A stretch of DNA of 24,846 bases from CAYLZN01 sp964387935 (GTDB lineage Bacteria > Acidobacteriota > Vicinamibacteria > Vicinamibacterales > JAFNAJ01). The DNA lies in assembly GCA_964387935.1 (NCBI GenBank), contig CAYLZN010000044.1, positions 1 to 24,846 of the forward strand, read 5' to 3'. A model generated the notes under the pieces. That model was not told the origin of the DNA. It saw only the letters and a list, made by a program, of their open reading frames with translations, and did not search any database. How positions within the stretch are numbered: position 1 is the stretch's first letter; the number at the start of each line of letters is the position of its first letter. The translations under genes and the position numbers were made by a program. Below, piece by piece: positions 14,741 through 22,648 of the stretch.

Positions 14741-16015
14741 ATGCCGCACACCGATTACCCGTCGATCAACAGGCGCGATTTCGTCAGGACGGCGGCCGCC
14801 GCGACCGCTGCGGCCGCGTTCCCCCCAGGGTTCGGCGTGTTTGCGGCCGGGTCGGACACGATCAAGGTGGGCGTGATCGGCTGCGGCGGACGCGGCACCG
14901 GCGCCGCCATCGACTGCCTCAAGGCTGCCCCCGGGGTCGAAATCGTGGCCCTCGGAGACCTCGTCGCCGACCGCATCGAAAGCTCGCTCACCCGCCTGAC
15001 GTCGCAGTTCCCACAGCAGGTCAACGTGCCGCCCGATCGCCGGTTCGTGGGCTTCGACAACTACCGCCAGGTCTGTGCCCTGCCCGACGTGAACCTGATC
15101 GTCACGGCCGCGCCCCCGGGCTTCCGCCCGATGCACCTCAAGGCCGCCGTCGACGCCGGCAAGCACGTCTTCATGGAAAAACCGGTCGCGGTCGACCCCG
15201 TCGGCATCCGCTCCGTCCTCGCCTCGTCCGATCTCGCCGCGCAGAAGGGCCTCGCCATCGTCGCAGGAACCCAGCGGCGGCACCAGGCCCGCTACGTCGA
15301 GATGATGAAGCGGATCAAGGACGGACAGATCGGCGACATCGTGGCCGCCCAGTGCTACTGGAACCAGGGGGACCTGTGGGTCAAGCTCCGCACCGCCGGC
15401 ATGTCGGAGATGGAATGGCAGTGCCGCAACTGGCTCTACTTCACCTGGCTCTCCGGTGACCACATCGTCGAGCAGCACATGCACAACATCGACGTCATCA
15501 ACTGGGCGATGGGCGTGCCGCCGAAGAACGCGATGGGCATGGGAGGACGGCAGTTCAGGACCCAGCCGGAGTTCGGCAACGTCTACGACCACTTCGCCGT
15601 CGAGTTCGAATACCCTAACGGCGTGCGGGTGACCAGCATGTGCCGGCAGACGAAGGGCGCCGCCGAACGCATCGAGGAACGCATCGTGGGGACGAAGGGC
15701 GTGGCCTCGAGCGCCGGCCGGATCACGGGTGAAACGCCGTGGGAGTTCACCGCCGACGAGATCAATCCCTACGTGCAGGAGCACGTGGACCTGATCGCGT
15801 CGATCCGCGCGGGCACGCCGCTGAACGAGGGACGCCAGGTGGCCGAGAGCACGCTTGCGGCCATCATGGGCCGGATGAGCGCCTACACGGGTCGGGCGCT
15901 GTCGTGGGACTGGGCGATGAACACCTCCCAGCTCGATCTCTCGCCCGCGAAGTACGAGTTCGGTCCGAACGCGGTGGACCCGGTCGCCATCCCGGGAGTG
16001 ACCCCGCTCACCTGA
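14741..16015 (+). CDS. Tat-exported Gfo/Idh/MocA family oxidoreductase
   Basis: A 424-residue NAD(P)-dependent sugar-type oxidoreductase. The N-terminus NRRDFVRTAAAATAAAAF (10-27) is a twin-arginine signal, so the folded, cofactor-loaded enzyme would be exported. The Rossmann domain has KVGVIGCGGRGTG (42-54), strand end EIVALGDL (67-74), and the MEKPVA loop with Lys147. The C-terminal alpha/beta domain has WLSGDHIVEQHMHNIDVINW (236-255), where His248 matches the catalytic His and Glu244 sits where most members have Asp. It ends with WDWAMNTSQLDL. Members oxidise or reduce sugar hydroxyls, or cleave glycosides via a 3-keto intermediate; the substrate is unknown here. The ATG at 14741 begins the signal. 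The TIM-barrel gene follows after 22 bases, so they form an operon. Confidence 0.93.
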   Translation: MPHTDYPSINRRDFVRTAAAATAAAAFPPGFGVFAAGSDTIKVGVIGCGGRGTGAAIDCLKAAPGVEIVALGDLVADRIESSLTRLTSQFPQQVNVPPDRRFVGFDNYRQVCALPDVNLIVTAAPPGFRPMHLKAAVDAGKHVFMEKPVAVDPVGIRSVLASSDLAAQKGLAIVAGTQRRHQARYVEMMKRIKDGQIGDIVAAQCYWNQGDLWVKLRTAGMSEMEWQCRNWLYFTWLSGDHIVEQHMHNIDVINWAMGVPPKNAMGMGGRQFRTQPEFGNVYDHFAVEFEYPNGVRVTSMCRQTKGAAERIEERIVGTKGVASSAGRITGETPWEFTADEINPYVQEHVDLIASIRAGTPLNEGRQVAESTLAAIMGRMSAYTGRALSWDWAMNTSQLDLSPAKYEFGPNAVDPVAIPGVTPLT

Positions 16016-16037
16016 GTCGAGGACGAGGAGCGCGCCC

Positions 16038-16973
16038 ATGCAGACCAGTCGTCGGGTCTTCCTCCGTTCGGCAGGTGCGGCCACGGTGGCCGCGGCCACC
16101 TCGTCGTCGTGGCTGGGGCCCGCGCGCGCGGCCCAGCCGCCGGCACGCGCGAGAACGTTCCACCTGGCCTACGCGCCGCACTTCGGCATGTTCGCCGAGC
16201 ACGCCGGCCCGGATCTCGTCGCCCAGCTCGAGTTCATGGCCGCCGAAGGCTTCACGGCGTTCGAGGACAACGGCCTCGGCGGTCGGCCCGTGGACGTGCA
16301 GGAACGCATCGGGGCGACGCTCGCGCGCCTCGGCATGCGCATGGGTGTGTTCGTCGCGCACGGGATCAACTGGACCGAGCCGACGCTGACCCTGCCGGAC
16401 AAGGACAAGCGGGAGGCGTTCCTCAACGACATCCGCGCGTCCGTCGAGGTGGCGAGGCGGGTCAACGCGACGTGGATGACGGTCGTGCCCGGCCACGTCG
16501 ACCGCCGGCTGCACCTCGACTTCCAGTCCGCCAACGTGGTGGAGACCCTCCGTCGCGCGGCGGACATCCTCGAGCCGCATGGGCTGGTCATGGTGCTCGA
16601 GCCGCTCAATACGCTCCGCAACCACCCGGGCATGTTCCTGACGACGACGCCGCAGGCGTACCTGGTGTGCAAGGCGGTGGCGAGTCCGTCGTGCAAGATC
16701 CTGTACGACATCTACCACCAGCAGATCACCGAGGGAAACCTGATCCCGAACATCGACGCGGCGTGGGACGAAATCGGCTACGTCCAGGTGGGGGACAACC
16801 CCGGCCGCAACGAGCCCGGGACCGGCGAGATCAACTTCCGGAACGTGTTCAGACACATTCACGTCAAGGGATACCGTGGCGTCGTCGGCATGGAGCACGG
16901 CACTGCGGTCAAGGGCCGCCTCGGTGAGCGCGCGGTGATCGACGCCTACGTCGCCGCGGACGCGTGGACGTAG
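16038..16973 (+). CDS. Tat-exported hydroxypyruvate-isomerase-like TIM-barrel protein
   Basis: A 311-residue protein of the xylose-isomerase-like TIM-barrel (AP_endonuc_2) superfamily, closest to hydroxypyruvate isomerase Hyi. SRRVFLRSAGAATVAAA (4-20) is a Tat signal with cleavage near ARAA (29-32). The barrel contains FHLAYAPHFGMF (41-52), RMGVFVAHGINW (101-112), the metal-ligand strand LVMVLEPLNTL (183-193, Glu188), ILYDIYHQQ (221-229, Asp224, His227), YVQVGDNPGRNEPGTGEI (248-265) and GMEHG (284-288, Glu286): the usual two Glu, Asp and His ligands. Hyi acts in the cytoplasm, so the export signal argues for a different substrate, such as a keto-sugar isomerised, epimerised or eliminated in the periplasm. 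GAGGAG seven bases before the ATG fixes the start. Co-transcribed with the upstream oxidoreductase. Confidence 0.92.
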   Translation: MQTSRRVFLRSAGAATVAAATSSSWLGPARAAQPPARARTFHLAYAPHFGMFAEHAGPDLVAQLEFMAAEGFTAFEDNGLGGRPVDVQERIGATLARLGMRMGVFVAHGINWTEPTLTLPDKDKREAFLNDIRASVEVARRVNATWMTVVPGHVDRRLHLDFQSANVVETLRRAADILEPHGLVMVLEPLNTLRNHPGMFLTTTPQAYLVCKAVASPSCKILYDIYHQQITEGNLIPNIDAAWDEIGYVQVGDNPGRNEPGTGEINFRNVFRHIHVKGYRGVVGMEHGTAVKGRLGERAVIDAYVAADAWT

Positions 16974-17001
16974 CGGACCTGCCCTTGCGTGGGTGCCGTG
17001 C

Positions 17002-19212
17002 CTAGAACGTCATCCTGAGCTCGCCGATCACCTGCCGCTTCAGGTAGTCGCCGAAGACGTGCGACTGGATGTCCTCGTTGAACAGGTTGATCACCTTGAT
17101 CGTGGTGATGAGCCGGTCGCCCGCCCACTTCACCCCGAACGCGCCGTTGACCTGCGAGTAGGCGTCGGTCGGCCCGTGAAACCGCGAGTCGAGCACGTCC
17201 TGCCAGTACGCCTCGTCCACCCACGAGTAGGACAGGTTGCCGAGGAAGCGGTCCTGACTGAAGTTGAAGCCCACGTTGAACCGGTTCTGCGGCGGCAGGT
17301 TGACCTCCGAGCTGTCGAAGTCGGGGTCCGGTTCCGCCTGGTACGAGTAGTTGGCAAAGACGTTGAGCGCCGCGTTGACCGCGCCGTCGATGCCCAACTC
17401 GAGCCCCTTGTTGATCACCTTGCCGAGGTTGCGGTAGCTGAACTCCGACGGCAGGCCCCCGCTGGTGCAGGGCGCCGTGAGGCCCGGACATGGCGGGGGC
17501 AGCACCTCCAACACGCCCAGTGCCGTCGCCGGCGGAAGCGGCGCCAGGGCCTGCACCCACCCCGGGGGCGGGTTGAGCGCGCGATATCGCGCGACCTGCG
17601 TGAAGAAGATCTCGTCGGTGTTCTGCGTCCAGTAGACCGCCGCGGACACCGTCGCACGCTTGTTGATCACGCCCGTGTAGGCCAGCTCCACGGCGTCGGT
17701 GCTCTCCTCCACCAGGTCCTCGTTCCCGTACGCCGCCACCGGGAAGTTGTAGACACGTCCCGCGAAGATCGGGTTGATGAGACCCAGGTTGAGCTGGTTG
17801 ATGATGTTGGTCTCGAGGTAGTTGTTGATGAGCGACGGCGCGCGGAACGCGCGGTTGTAGGACAGACGGATCGCGTGGTCCGGCTGGGGCTTGAAGATCA
17901 GCGCGGTGCGGGGTGAAAACACCGGGTCGTCGATGCTTGCGAACTTGTCCACGCGCGCCCCGATGTTCCAGCGGAACTGATCGCTGATGAAGATCTCGTC
18001 CTGGACGTACGCCCCGACCTCGGTGCGATTGTCACCCCGCGGGGCGATCGAGAGATCGAAGTTGTTGCGACGCACGTTGCCGCCATAGGTCAGCACCTGG
18101 CGCGTGCCGATCGTGGCCGCGTGGCCGAGTTCGACGTCGTAGGTCTGTGTCTTGAACACGAACGGAATGGGCCGGCCGTCGGCGCCGATGGCCAGGAGCG
18201 CCTGCGCATCCCCGTCCAGAATGTTCGCGAAAAAGTTCACCTTGAACGCGCCCCGGCTGAACCTCATCGTTCCGTAGCTGAGTCCGAGATCGGTGATGTC
18301 GAACGGCCCGATCCCCGTGTGGATGATGCCGTCGGTCCCCGAGTAGCCGCCTTCGAAGACCAGGGTGTAGCCGGGCGCGTCGTAGTCCACGCGGCCGATG
18401 AACTTCGGCTGTGAGGTCCCCTGGTTGGAGAAGGACGGATACTGGGTGCCGGTGTCGTTCGGAATGGGACCGACGGGCCGCGAGAACGCATCGGAGGTGT
18501 AGTACCCCGCCGACAGCTTGTACGCCCACCGGTCGTTGACCGCCCGGGCATGCGTGAGGTTCACCGAGTAGAGCGCCCCGGTGTCGAGGTCCTCTCCTCC
18601 ATCGGGGCTGCGGTTGAAGCCACCCGCGCTGATGGTGAGATTGTTGCTGTTCAGCTCGCGCGGCGTCTTCGAGATGAAGTTGATGACGCCGTTCATGGCA
18701 TTGGCGCCCCAGATGGCGGACGCCGGCCCGCGGATGACTTCGACCTGCTTCAGCTCGAACGCGTTGGCCGGCACGAGATCCCAGGCGATGAACCCGAAGA
18801 AGTCCAGGTAGAGGCTGCGGCCGTCGAGCAGGGCGAGCTGGGACGTCGCCAGCGTGGACGTGGCGCCGCGCATGGTGATGTTGTAGTCGCGCGCCGAGGT
18901 CTGGGTGATGTTCATGCCCGGCACCTCGCGCAGCAGTTCGGCGTAGTTGTTGATCGGCGAGCTCTGAATCGTGTCGGACGAGATCACCGACACCGTGGCA
19001 GGTGCGTTGACGAGCTGCTGCTCCACCTTCGACGCGGTCACCACCACGGCTTCTTCGTAGACGGGCACTTCGGGCGGCGGGGGCTCAGCGGGCGGCGGCT
19101 GGGACGCCGGCTGCCTGGCGGGCGTTTGGGGCGGCGCGGCATCCGCGGAGCGCACGAAGCGCTCCAGCGGGAACAGCAGCAAGCACATCAGGACAATCAC
19201 GCATCGGCGCAT
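17002..19212 (-). CDS. TonB-dependent outer-membrane receptor
   Basis: A 736-residue receptor. Residues 1-26 form a signal peptide, followed by a Pro-rich stretch (28-50) and the probable TonB-box region EEAVVVTASK (53-62). The plug domain spans about 64-185, with NYAELLREVPGMNI (89-102), NITMRGATS, LLDGRSLYLD and VEVIRGPASAIWGANAMNGV (157-176). The rest is a beta-barrel with many alternating aromatic strands, ending in VIGELRMTF with the terminal Phe needed for outer-membrane assembly. There is no carboxypeptidase-regulatory domain at the N-terminus, unlike many acidobacterial and SusC-type receptors. The ligand is unknown; sugar-gene neighbours suggest a glycan, but siderophore or B12 cannot be excluded. 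GGAGGG seven bases before ATG 19212 fixes the start. It converges on the TIM-barrel gene and follows the rhodanese gene after 108 bases. Confidence 0.95.
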   Translation of the reverse strand: MRRCVIVLMCLLLFPLERFVRSADAAPPQTPARQPASQPPPAEPPPPEVPVYEEAVVVTASKVEQQLVNAPATVSVISSDTIQSSPINNYAELLREVPGMNITQTSARDYNITMRGATSTLATSQLALLDGRSLYLDFFGFIAWDLVPANAFELKQVEVIRGPASAIWGANAMNGVINFISKTPRELNSNNLTISAGGFNRSPDGGEDLDTGALYSVNLTHARAVNDRWAYKLSAGYYTSDAFSRPVGPIPNDTGTQYPSFSNQGTSQPKFIGRVDYDAPGYTLVFEGGYSGTDGIIHTGIGPFDITDLGLSYGTMRFSRGAFKVNFFANILDGDAQALLAIGADGRPIPFVFKTQTYDVELGHAATIGTRQVLTYGGNVRRNNFDLSIAPRGDNRTEVGAYVQDEIFISDQFRWNIGARVDKFASIDDPVFSPRTALIFKPQPDHAIRLSYNRAFRAPSLINNYLETNIINQLNLGLINPIFAGRVYNFPVAAYGNEDLVEESTDAVELAYTGVINKRATVSAAVYWTQNTDEIFFTQVARYRALNPPPGWVQALAPLPPATALGVLEVLPPPCPGLTAPCTSGGLPSEFSYRNLGKVINKGLELGIDGAVNAALNVFANYSYQAEPDPDFDSSEVNLPPQNRFNVGFNFSQDRFLGNLSYSWVDEAYWQDVLDSRFHGPTDAYSQVNGAFGVKWAGDRLITTIKVINLFNEDIQSHVFGDYLKRQVIGELRMTF

Positions 19213-19268
19213 GCACGCCCTCCGGGAGGTCCGACAGCCAGCGTCTCGTGCTGATCGAAAGCGTGCGT

Positions 19269-19274
19269 ATTCTA
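19269..19274 (-). promoter_or_regulatory. Putative -10 box of the TonB-dependent receptor gene
   Basis: TAGAAT on the minus strand lies about 57 bases before the ATG at 19212, predicting a leader of about 50 bases that contains the GGAGGG site. A perfect inverted repeat CCTCC-G-GGAGG (19219-19229) covers that ribosome binding site. No -35 match is visible. Confidence 0.35.
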
Positions 19275-19320
19275 GCGCGACTGCGAACCCGGAGGGGCGG
19301 CGGCTCAATCGACGCGCAGC

Positions 19321-19809
19321 TCAGCCGTCTGTGGGCTCGACCACGACGACGCGGCCCGACGCGACCCACCCCGCGAACCCACCCTCGAGGCAGTAGACCT
19401 CACTGAACCCGTGCTGCCTCAGCAGCGTGGCGGCGCGTCCGCTCTTCACGCCGGCCTGCCCGTCACAGTAGAGAACGACGCGCACGTGCATCGCCCGGAG
19501 TTCGTCGAGTTCAGCTTCGAGCCTGTCGAGCGGGATCGACACGGCATCCGGCAGGTGCGCAAAGAGATAGGCGGAATCGGACCGCACATCGACCAGGACG
19601 ACATTCCCCTCGTCGAGGAATCGCTCGACCTGCTCGAGGGTGATCCGGACAACGGTCTCGGGCGGCAGCGCGTGCTTGTTAACGGATGGGCTGGTCAGAG
19701 CTTGCGGCGACAGAGCTGCGAGTACTGGCGTGCGACTCACTCCCGCCAGGGCCAGCATCGCGGCCGCCGTCACCCAGCAGGCAACAGGCTTGCTGACGGC
19801 AGGGTTCAT
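19321..19809 (-). CDS. Exported single-domain rhodanese-like protein
   Basis: A 162-residue protein with a signal peptide (hydrophobic 9-32, cleavage near VLAA) and one rhodanese domain: ITLEQVERFLDEGNVVLVDV (56-75), RSDSAYLFAHLPDAVSIPL (76-94), the active-site strand VVLYCDGQAGVKSGRAATLL (111-130) with Cys115, and GFSEVYCLEGGFAGWVASG (134-152) with a second Cys140. Rhodaneses transfer sulfane sulfur or handle thiol redox; this one would act in the periplasm or be membrane-anchored. The loop after Cys115 is two residues longer than in the classical CxxGxRS type and resembles the Cx7SxRAA subtype. The start at 19809 has AGGAGG five bases upstream. It may be transcribed with the TonB receptor downstream, though a separate -10 box for the receptor is present. 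Confidence 0.9.
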   Translation of the reverse strand: MNPAVSKPVACWVTAAAMLALAGVSRTPVLAALSPQALTSPSVNKHALPPETVVRITLEQVERFLDEGNVVLVDVRSDSAYLFAHLPDAVSIPLDRLEAELDELRAMHVRVVLYCDGQAGVKSGRAATLLRQHGFSEVYCLEGGFAGWVASGRVVVVEPTDG

Positions 19810-19897
19810 GGCGCCCTCCTGTTTCTAGTGGCGAAGTACACTCACTGAGACGAAGACCGACGAGAGGTGGTTCGTCCCGCATGCCGGAGGTGCCTCG

Positions 19898-22603
19898 GTG
19901 ACTCGCGTTCTGCTGTCGGTGGTCCTGCTCGTGCTCCTCACCCTCGACGCGTCTGCCCCGCTCGTGGCACAGGGGCCGGCGACGCTGCCGTTCCGTAATC
20001 CCGATGTGCCCATGGACGCGCGAATCGACGACCTCATCGGGCGGCTGACGCTCGAGGAGAAGGTCTCCCTGATGGTCGAGCGCGCGGGCAGCATCGATCG
20101 GCTGGGCATCCCGCAGTTCCCATGGTGGAACGAGGCGCTGCACGGGGTCGCCCGCGCCGGGCGGGCGACGGTGTTCCCGCAGGCCATCGGCCTTGCGGCG
20201 ACGTGGGACACGGAGCTGGTACGACAGGTCGCGACCGGCGTCGCCGACGAGGCCCGTGCCCTGAACAACGACTGGATTCGCCGCGGGAAGCGGGACCTGT
20301 ACCAGGGCCTCGTGTTCTGGTCCCCCAACATCAACATCTTCCGCGACCCGCGCTGGGGGCGCGGTCAGGAAACCTACGGCGAGGATCCGTTCCTCACCGG
20401 GGCGATCGGCACCGCGTTCGTGAAGGGCATGCAGGGCGACGACCCGCGTTACCTCAAGGTCGTCGCCACGGCGAAACACTATGCCGTGCACAGCGGACCG
20501 GAGCCGCTGCGCCACACCTTCGATGCCAGCGTCACCGAGACCGATCTCCGTGACACGTACCTGCCGGCATTCCGCGATCTCATCGTGGCGGGGAACGCCG
20601 AGTCCGTCATGTGCGCCTACAACGCGTTCCGTGCCGATCCCGCCTGCGGCAGCCACGCGCTGCTCGGTGGGATCCTGCGCGAGGAATGGGGCTTCAAGGG
20701 CTACGTGGTGTCGGACTGTGGCGCGGTCATCGACATCTTCCAGTACCACAAGGCGAGGAGCACGCTCGCCGAGGCCGCGGCGATGGCCGTCCTCGCAGGC
20801 ACCGACCTGGAGTGTGGCGCCGGGTCCTGGGCGCCTGGAGATCCCGACGCCTTCTCGTGGCTGCCGGACGCGGTGCGACAGGGGCTCCTGCAGGAGGCCG
20901 ACGTCGACCGCGCGCTGCGGCGGCTGTTGCGTACTCAGTTCCGGCTCGGCGTGTACGATCCGCCGGACCGGCTGCCCTGGGCGTCGATGACGAGGGCGAA
21001 CACGGTGGACTCGCCGACGCATCGCGCGCTGGCGCTCGAGGCGGCGCGGAAGTCGATCGTGCTGCTGAAGAACCAGGACGGCACGCTCCCGCTCCGGAAG
21101 GGACTCGGCACGATTGCCGTCATCGGACCGCTCGCCGACGATGTCGAGGCGCTGCTGGGCAACTACAGCGGAACGCCGGTCGCGCCCGTCACCGTGCTCG
21201 CCGGCATCCGGGCCGCCGCGGGGCCGGGCACGAGCGTGATCCACGCGCGCGGGGGACCGCTTGCGGCGGGGTTGCCGGATCTGGTGGCCCTGCCGGCCGA
21301 CGCCCTGTCCACGTCGATCGACGGCACGCGACGACCCGGCCTCAGCGGGGAGTACTACAACGGGCAGTTCGACGGCGGCCCGGTCTTCACGCGCGTCGAT
21401 GCGTCGGTGGACTTCGACTGGGCAGACGGCACCCCCGACGCCCGCCTGCCGGACGATGGCTTCAGCGTGCGATGGCTCGGCGAGCTGCGCGCACCGGTCA
21501 GCGGGAGGTACACGCTGGGCATGCGGTGTGCCACGCTGTGTCGCGTGGTGGTGGAGGGCAAGCCCGTGGCACAGGGCCGATCCGATCACGAGCCGAGCCT
21601 CGTGTCGGGTCAGATCTGGATGCGCGAGGGGCGTTCGTACCCGATTCGGATCGAATTCGTGCACGAGAAAAACGACGCGATCGCGCAGTTGCTGTGGGAA
21701 CGGCCGGACGGCCGCGGCGACGAGGTGGCCGACGCGATGGCGGCCGCCCGGAGCGCTGACGCGGTGGTGCTGGTCATGGGCCTGAACTCGAGACTCGAAG
21801 GGGAGGAGATGGCCGTCGAGGTGGCGGGGTTCTCCCGTGGTGACCGCACGAGCCTCGACCTGCCCGCTGGGCAGCAGGCGCTCCTGGAGCAGATCGTCAC
21901 GACCGCGAAGGGCAAGCCGACGGTCCTGGTGCTCATGAGCGGCAGCGCCGTGGCGGTGAACTGGGCGGATGCCAACGTGCCCGCGATCCTGCAGGCCTGG
22001 TACGGCGGACAGGCGGCCGGCACTGCGGTGGCCGACGTGCTGTTCGGCCATGTGAGCCCGGCAGGCCGGCTGCCCGTGACGTTCTACAGGTCCATCGATC
22101 AGCTCCCGCCCTTCGACAGCTACGCAATGCGAGGCCGCACGTATCGGTACTTCACCGGCGCGCCGTTGTACCCGTTCGGCCACGGACTGAGCTACTCGCG
22201 CTTCGCCTACACGAATCTGGCGGCTCCGAAGACGGTGACCGCCGGCGCACCACTCAGCGTGTCGGTCGAGGTGCAGAACGCCGGCCCCATGGTCGCCGAC
22301 GAGGTCTCGCAACTGTACGTGCTGCCGCGCGACCCGGCGTCTCGCGCGGCGCCGCGCGCCCTGAAGGGGTTTCAGCGCGTCACCCTGCAGCCCGGAGAGC
22401 GCCGCACGTTGACCTTCACGCTCGACGGCCGCGCCTTCTCCTTCGTCCGCGAAGACGGGATGCGCGTGGTGGGGCCCGGACGCTTCACGATTGCGATCGG
22501 CGGCAGGCAGCCCGGTCCTCAGGGGAGCGCCGACGCGGCCACCTCGATGGTGGTCACGACCGACGTGGCCCTCACGGGCACGCCCCGGATGCTCGCCCCG
22601 TAG
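19898..22603 (+). CDS. Secreted GH3 beta-glucosidase/beta-xylosidase-type enzyme with PA14 insert
   Basis: A 901-residue exported glycosidase. A signal peptide is at 1-25 (hydrophobic 4-16, cleavage near VAQ). The GH3 N-terminal barrel (about 40-360) has PWWNEALHGVARAG (75-88), FWSPNINIFRDPRWGRGQET (140-159), AKHYAVHSGPE (192-202) and the nucleophile region KGYVVSDCGAV (267-277, Asp273). The C-terminal GH3 domain (about 385-735) is interrupted by a PA14 carbohydrate-binding-type domain at about 480-602 (GLSGEYYNGQFDGG to QLLWERP). It resumes with VVLVMGLNSRLEGEEM, whose Glu634/636/637 are acid/base candidates. A fibronectin-III-like domain ends the protein (about 783-870). The WWNEALHG type is common in beta-xylosidases and broad beta-glucosidases; specificity is not settled. 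The GTG at 19898 is supported by GGAGGTG upstream. Confidence 0.95.
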   Translation: MTRVLLSVVLLVLLTLDASAPLVAQGPATLPFRNPDVPMDARIDDLIGRLTLEEKVSLMVERAGSIDRLGIPQFPWWNEALHGVARAGRATVFPQAIGLAATWDTELVRQVATGVADEARALNNDWIRRGKRDLYQGLVFWSPNINIFRDPRWGRGQETYGEDPFLTGAIGTAFVKGMQGDDPRYLKVVATAKHYAVHSGPEPLRHTFDASVTETDLRDTYLPAFRDLIVAGNAESVMCAYNAFRADPACGSHALLGGILREEWGFKGYVVSDCGAVIDIFQYHKARSTLAEAAAMAVLAGTDLECGAGSWAPGDPDAFSWLPDAVRQGLLQEADVDRALRRLLRTQFRLGVYDPPDRLPWASMTRANTVDSPTHRALALEAARKSIVLLKNQDGTLPLRKGLGTIAVIGPLADDVEALLGNYSGTPVAPVTVLAGIRAAAGPGTSVIHARGGPLAAGLPDLVALPADALSTSIDGTRRPGLSGEYYNGQFDGGPVFTRVDASVDFDWADGTPDARLPDDGFSVRWLGELRAPVSGRYTLGMRCATLCRVVVEGKPVAQGRSDHEPSLVSGQIWMREGRSYPIRIEFVHEKNDAIAQLLWERPDGRGDEVADAMAAARSADAVVLVMGLNSRLEGEEMAVEVAGFSRGDRTSLDLPAGQQALLEQIVTTAKGKPTVLVLMSGSAVAVNWADANVPAILQAWYGGQAAGTAVADVLFGHVSPAGRLPVTFYRSIDQLPPFDSYAMRGRTYRYFTGAPLYPFGHGLSYSRFAYTNLAAPKTVTAGAPLSVSVEVQNAGPMVADEVSQLYVLPRDPASRAAPRALKGFQRVTLQPGERRTLTFTLDGRAFSFVREDGMRVVGPGRFTIAIGGRQPGPQGSADAATSMVVTTDVALTGTPRMLAP

Positions 22604-22642
22604 GCGCCGCACGGGCGCGCCGTCGGTGCACCACGGGCGAGA

Positions 22643-22648
22643 TAGAAT
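22643..22648 (+). promoter_or_regulatory. Putative -10 box overlapping the first ATG of the downstream oxidoreductase
   Basis: TAGAAT (5/6 to TATAAT) overlaps the ATG at 22647. Seven bases after it comes a second in-frame ATG at 22656, exactly where a leaderless transcript would begin. No -35 match is clear. If this box is real, the protein starts at 22656 rather than 22647. Confidence 0.35.

Noticed and set aside
14597..16099. N-terminal extension of the BNR protein frame across the oxidoreductase gene
   Set aside because: The extension is antisense to a confident oxidoreductase. The BNR protein's own signal peptide begins at 14596.
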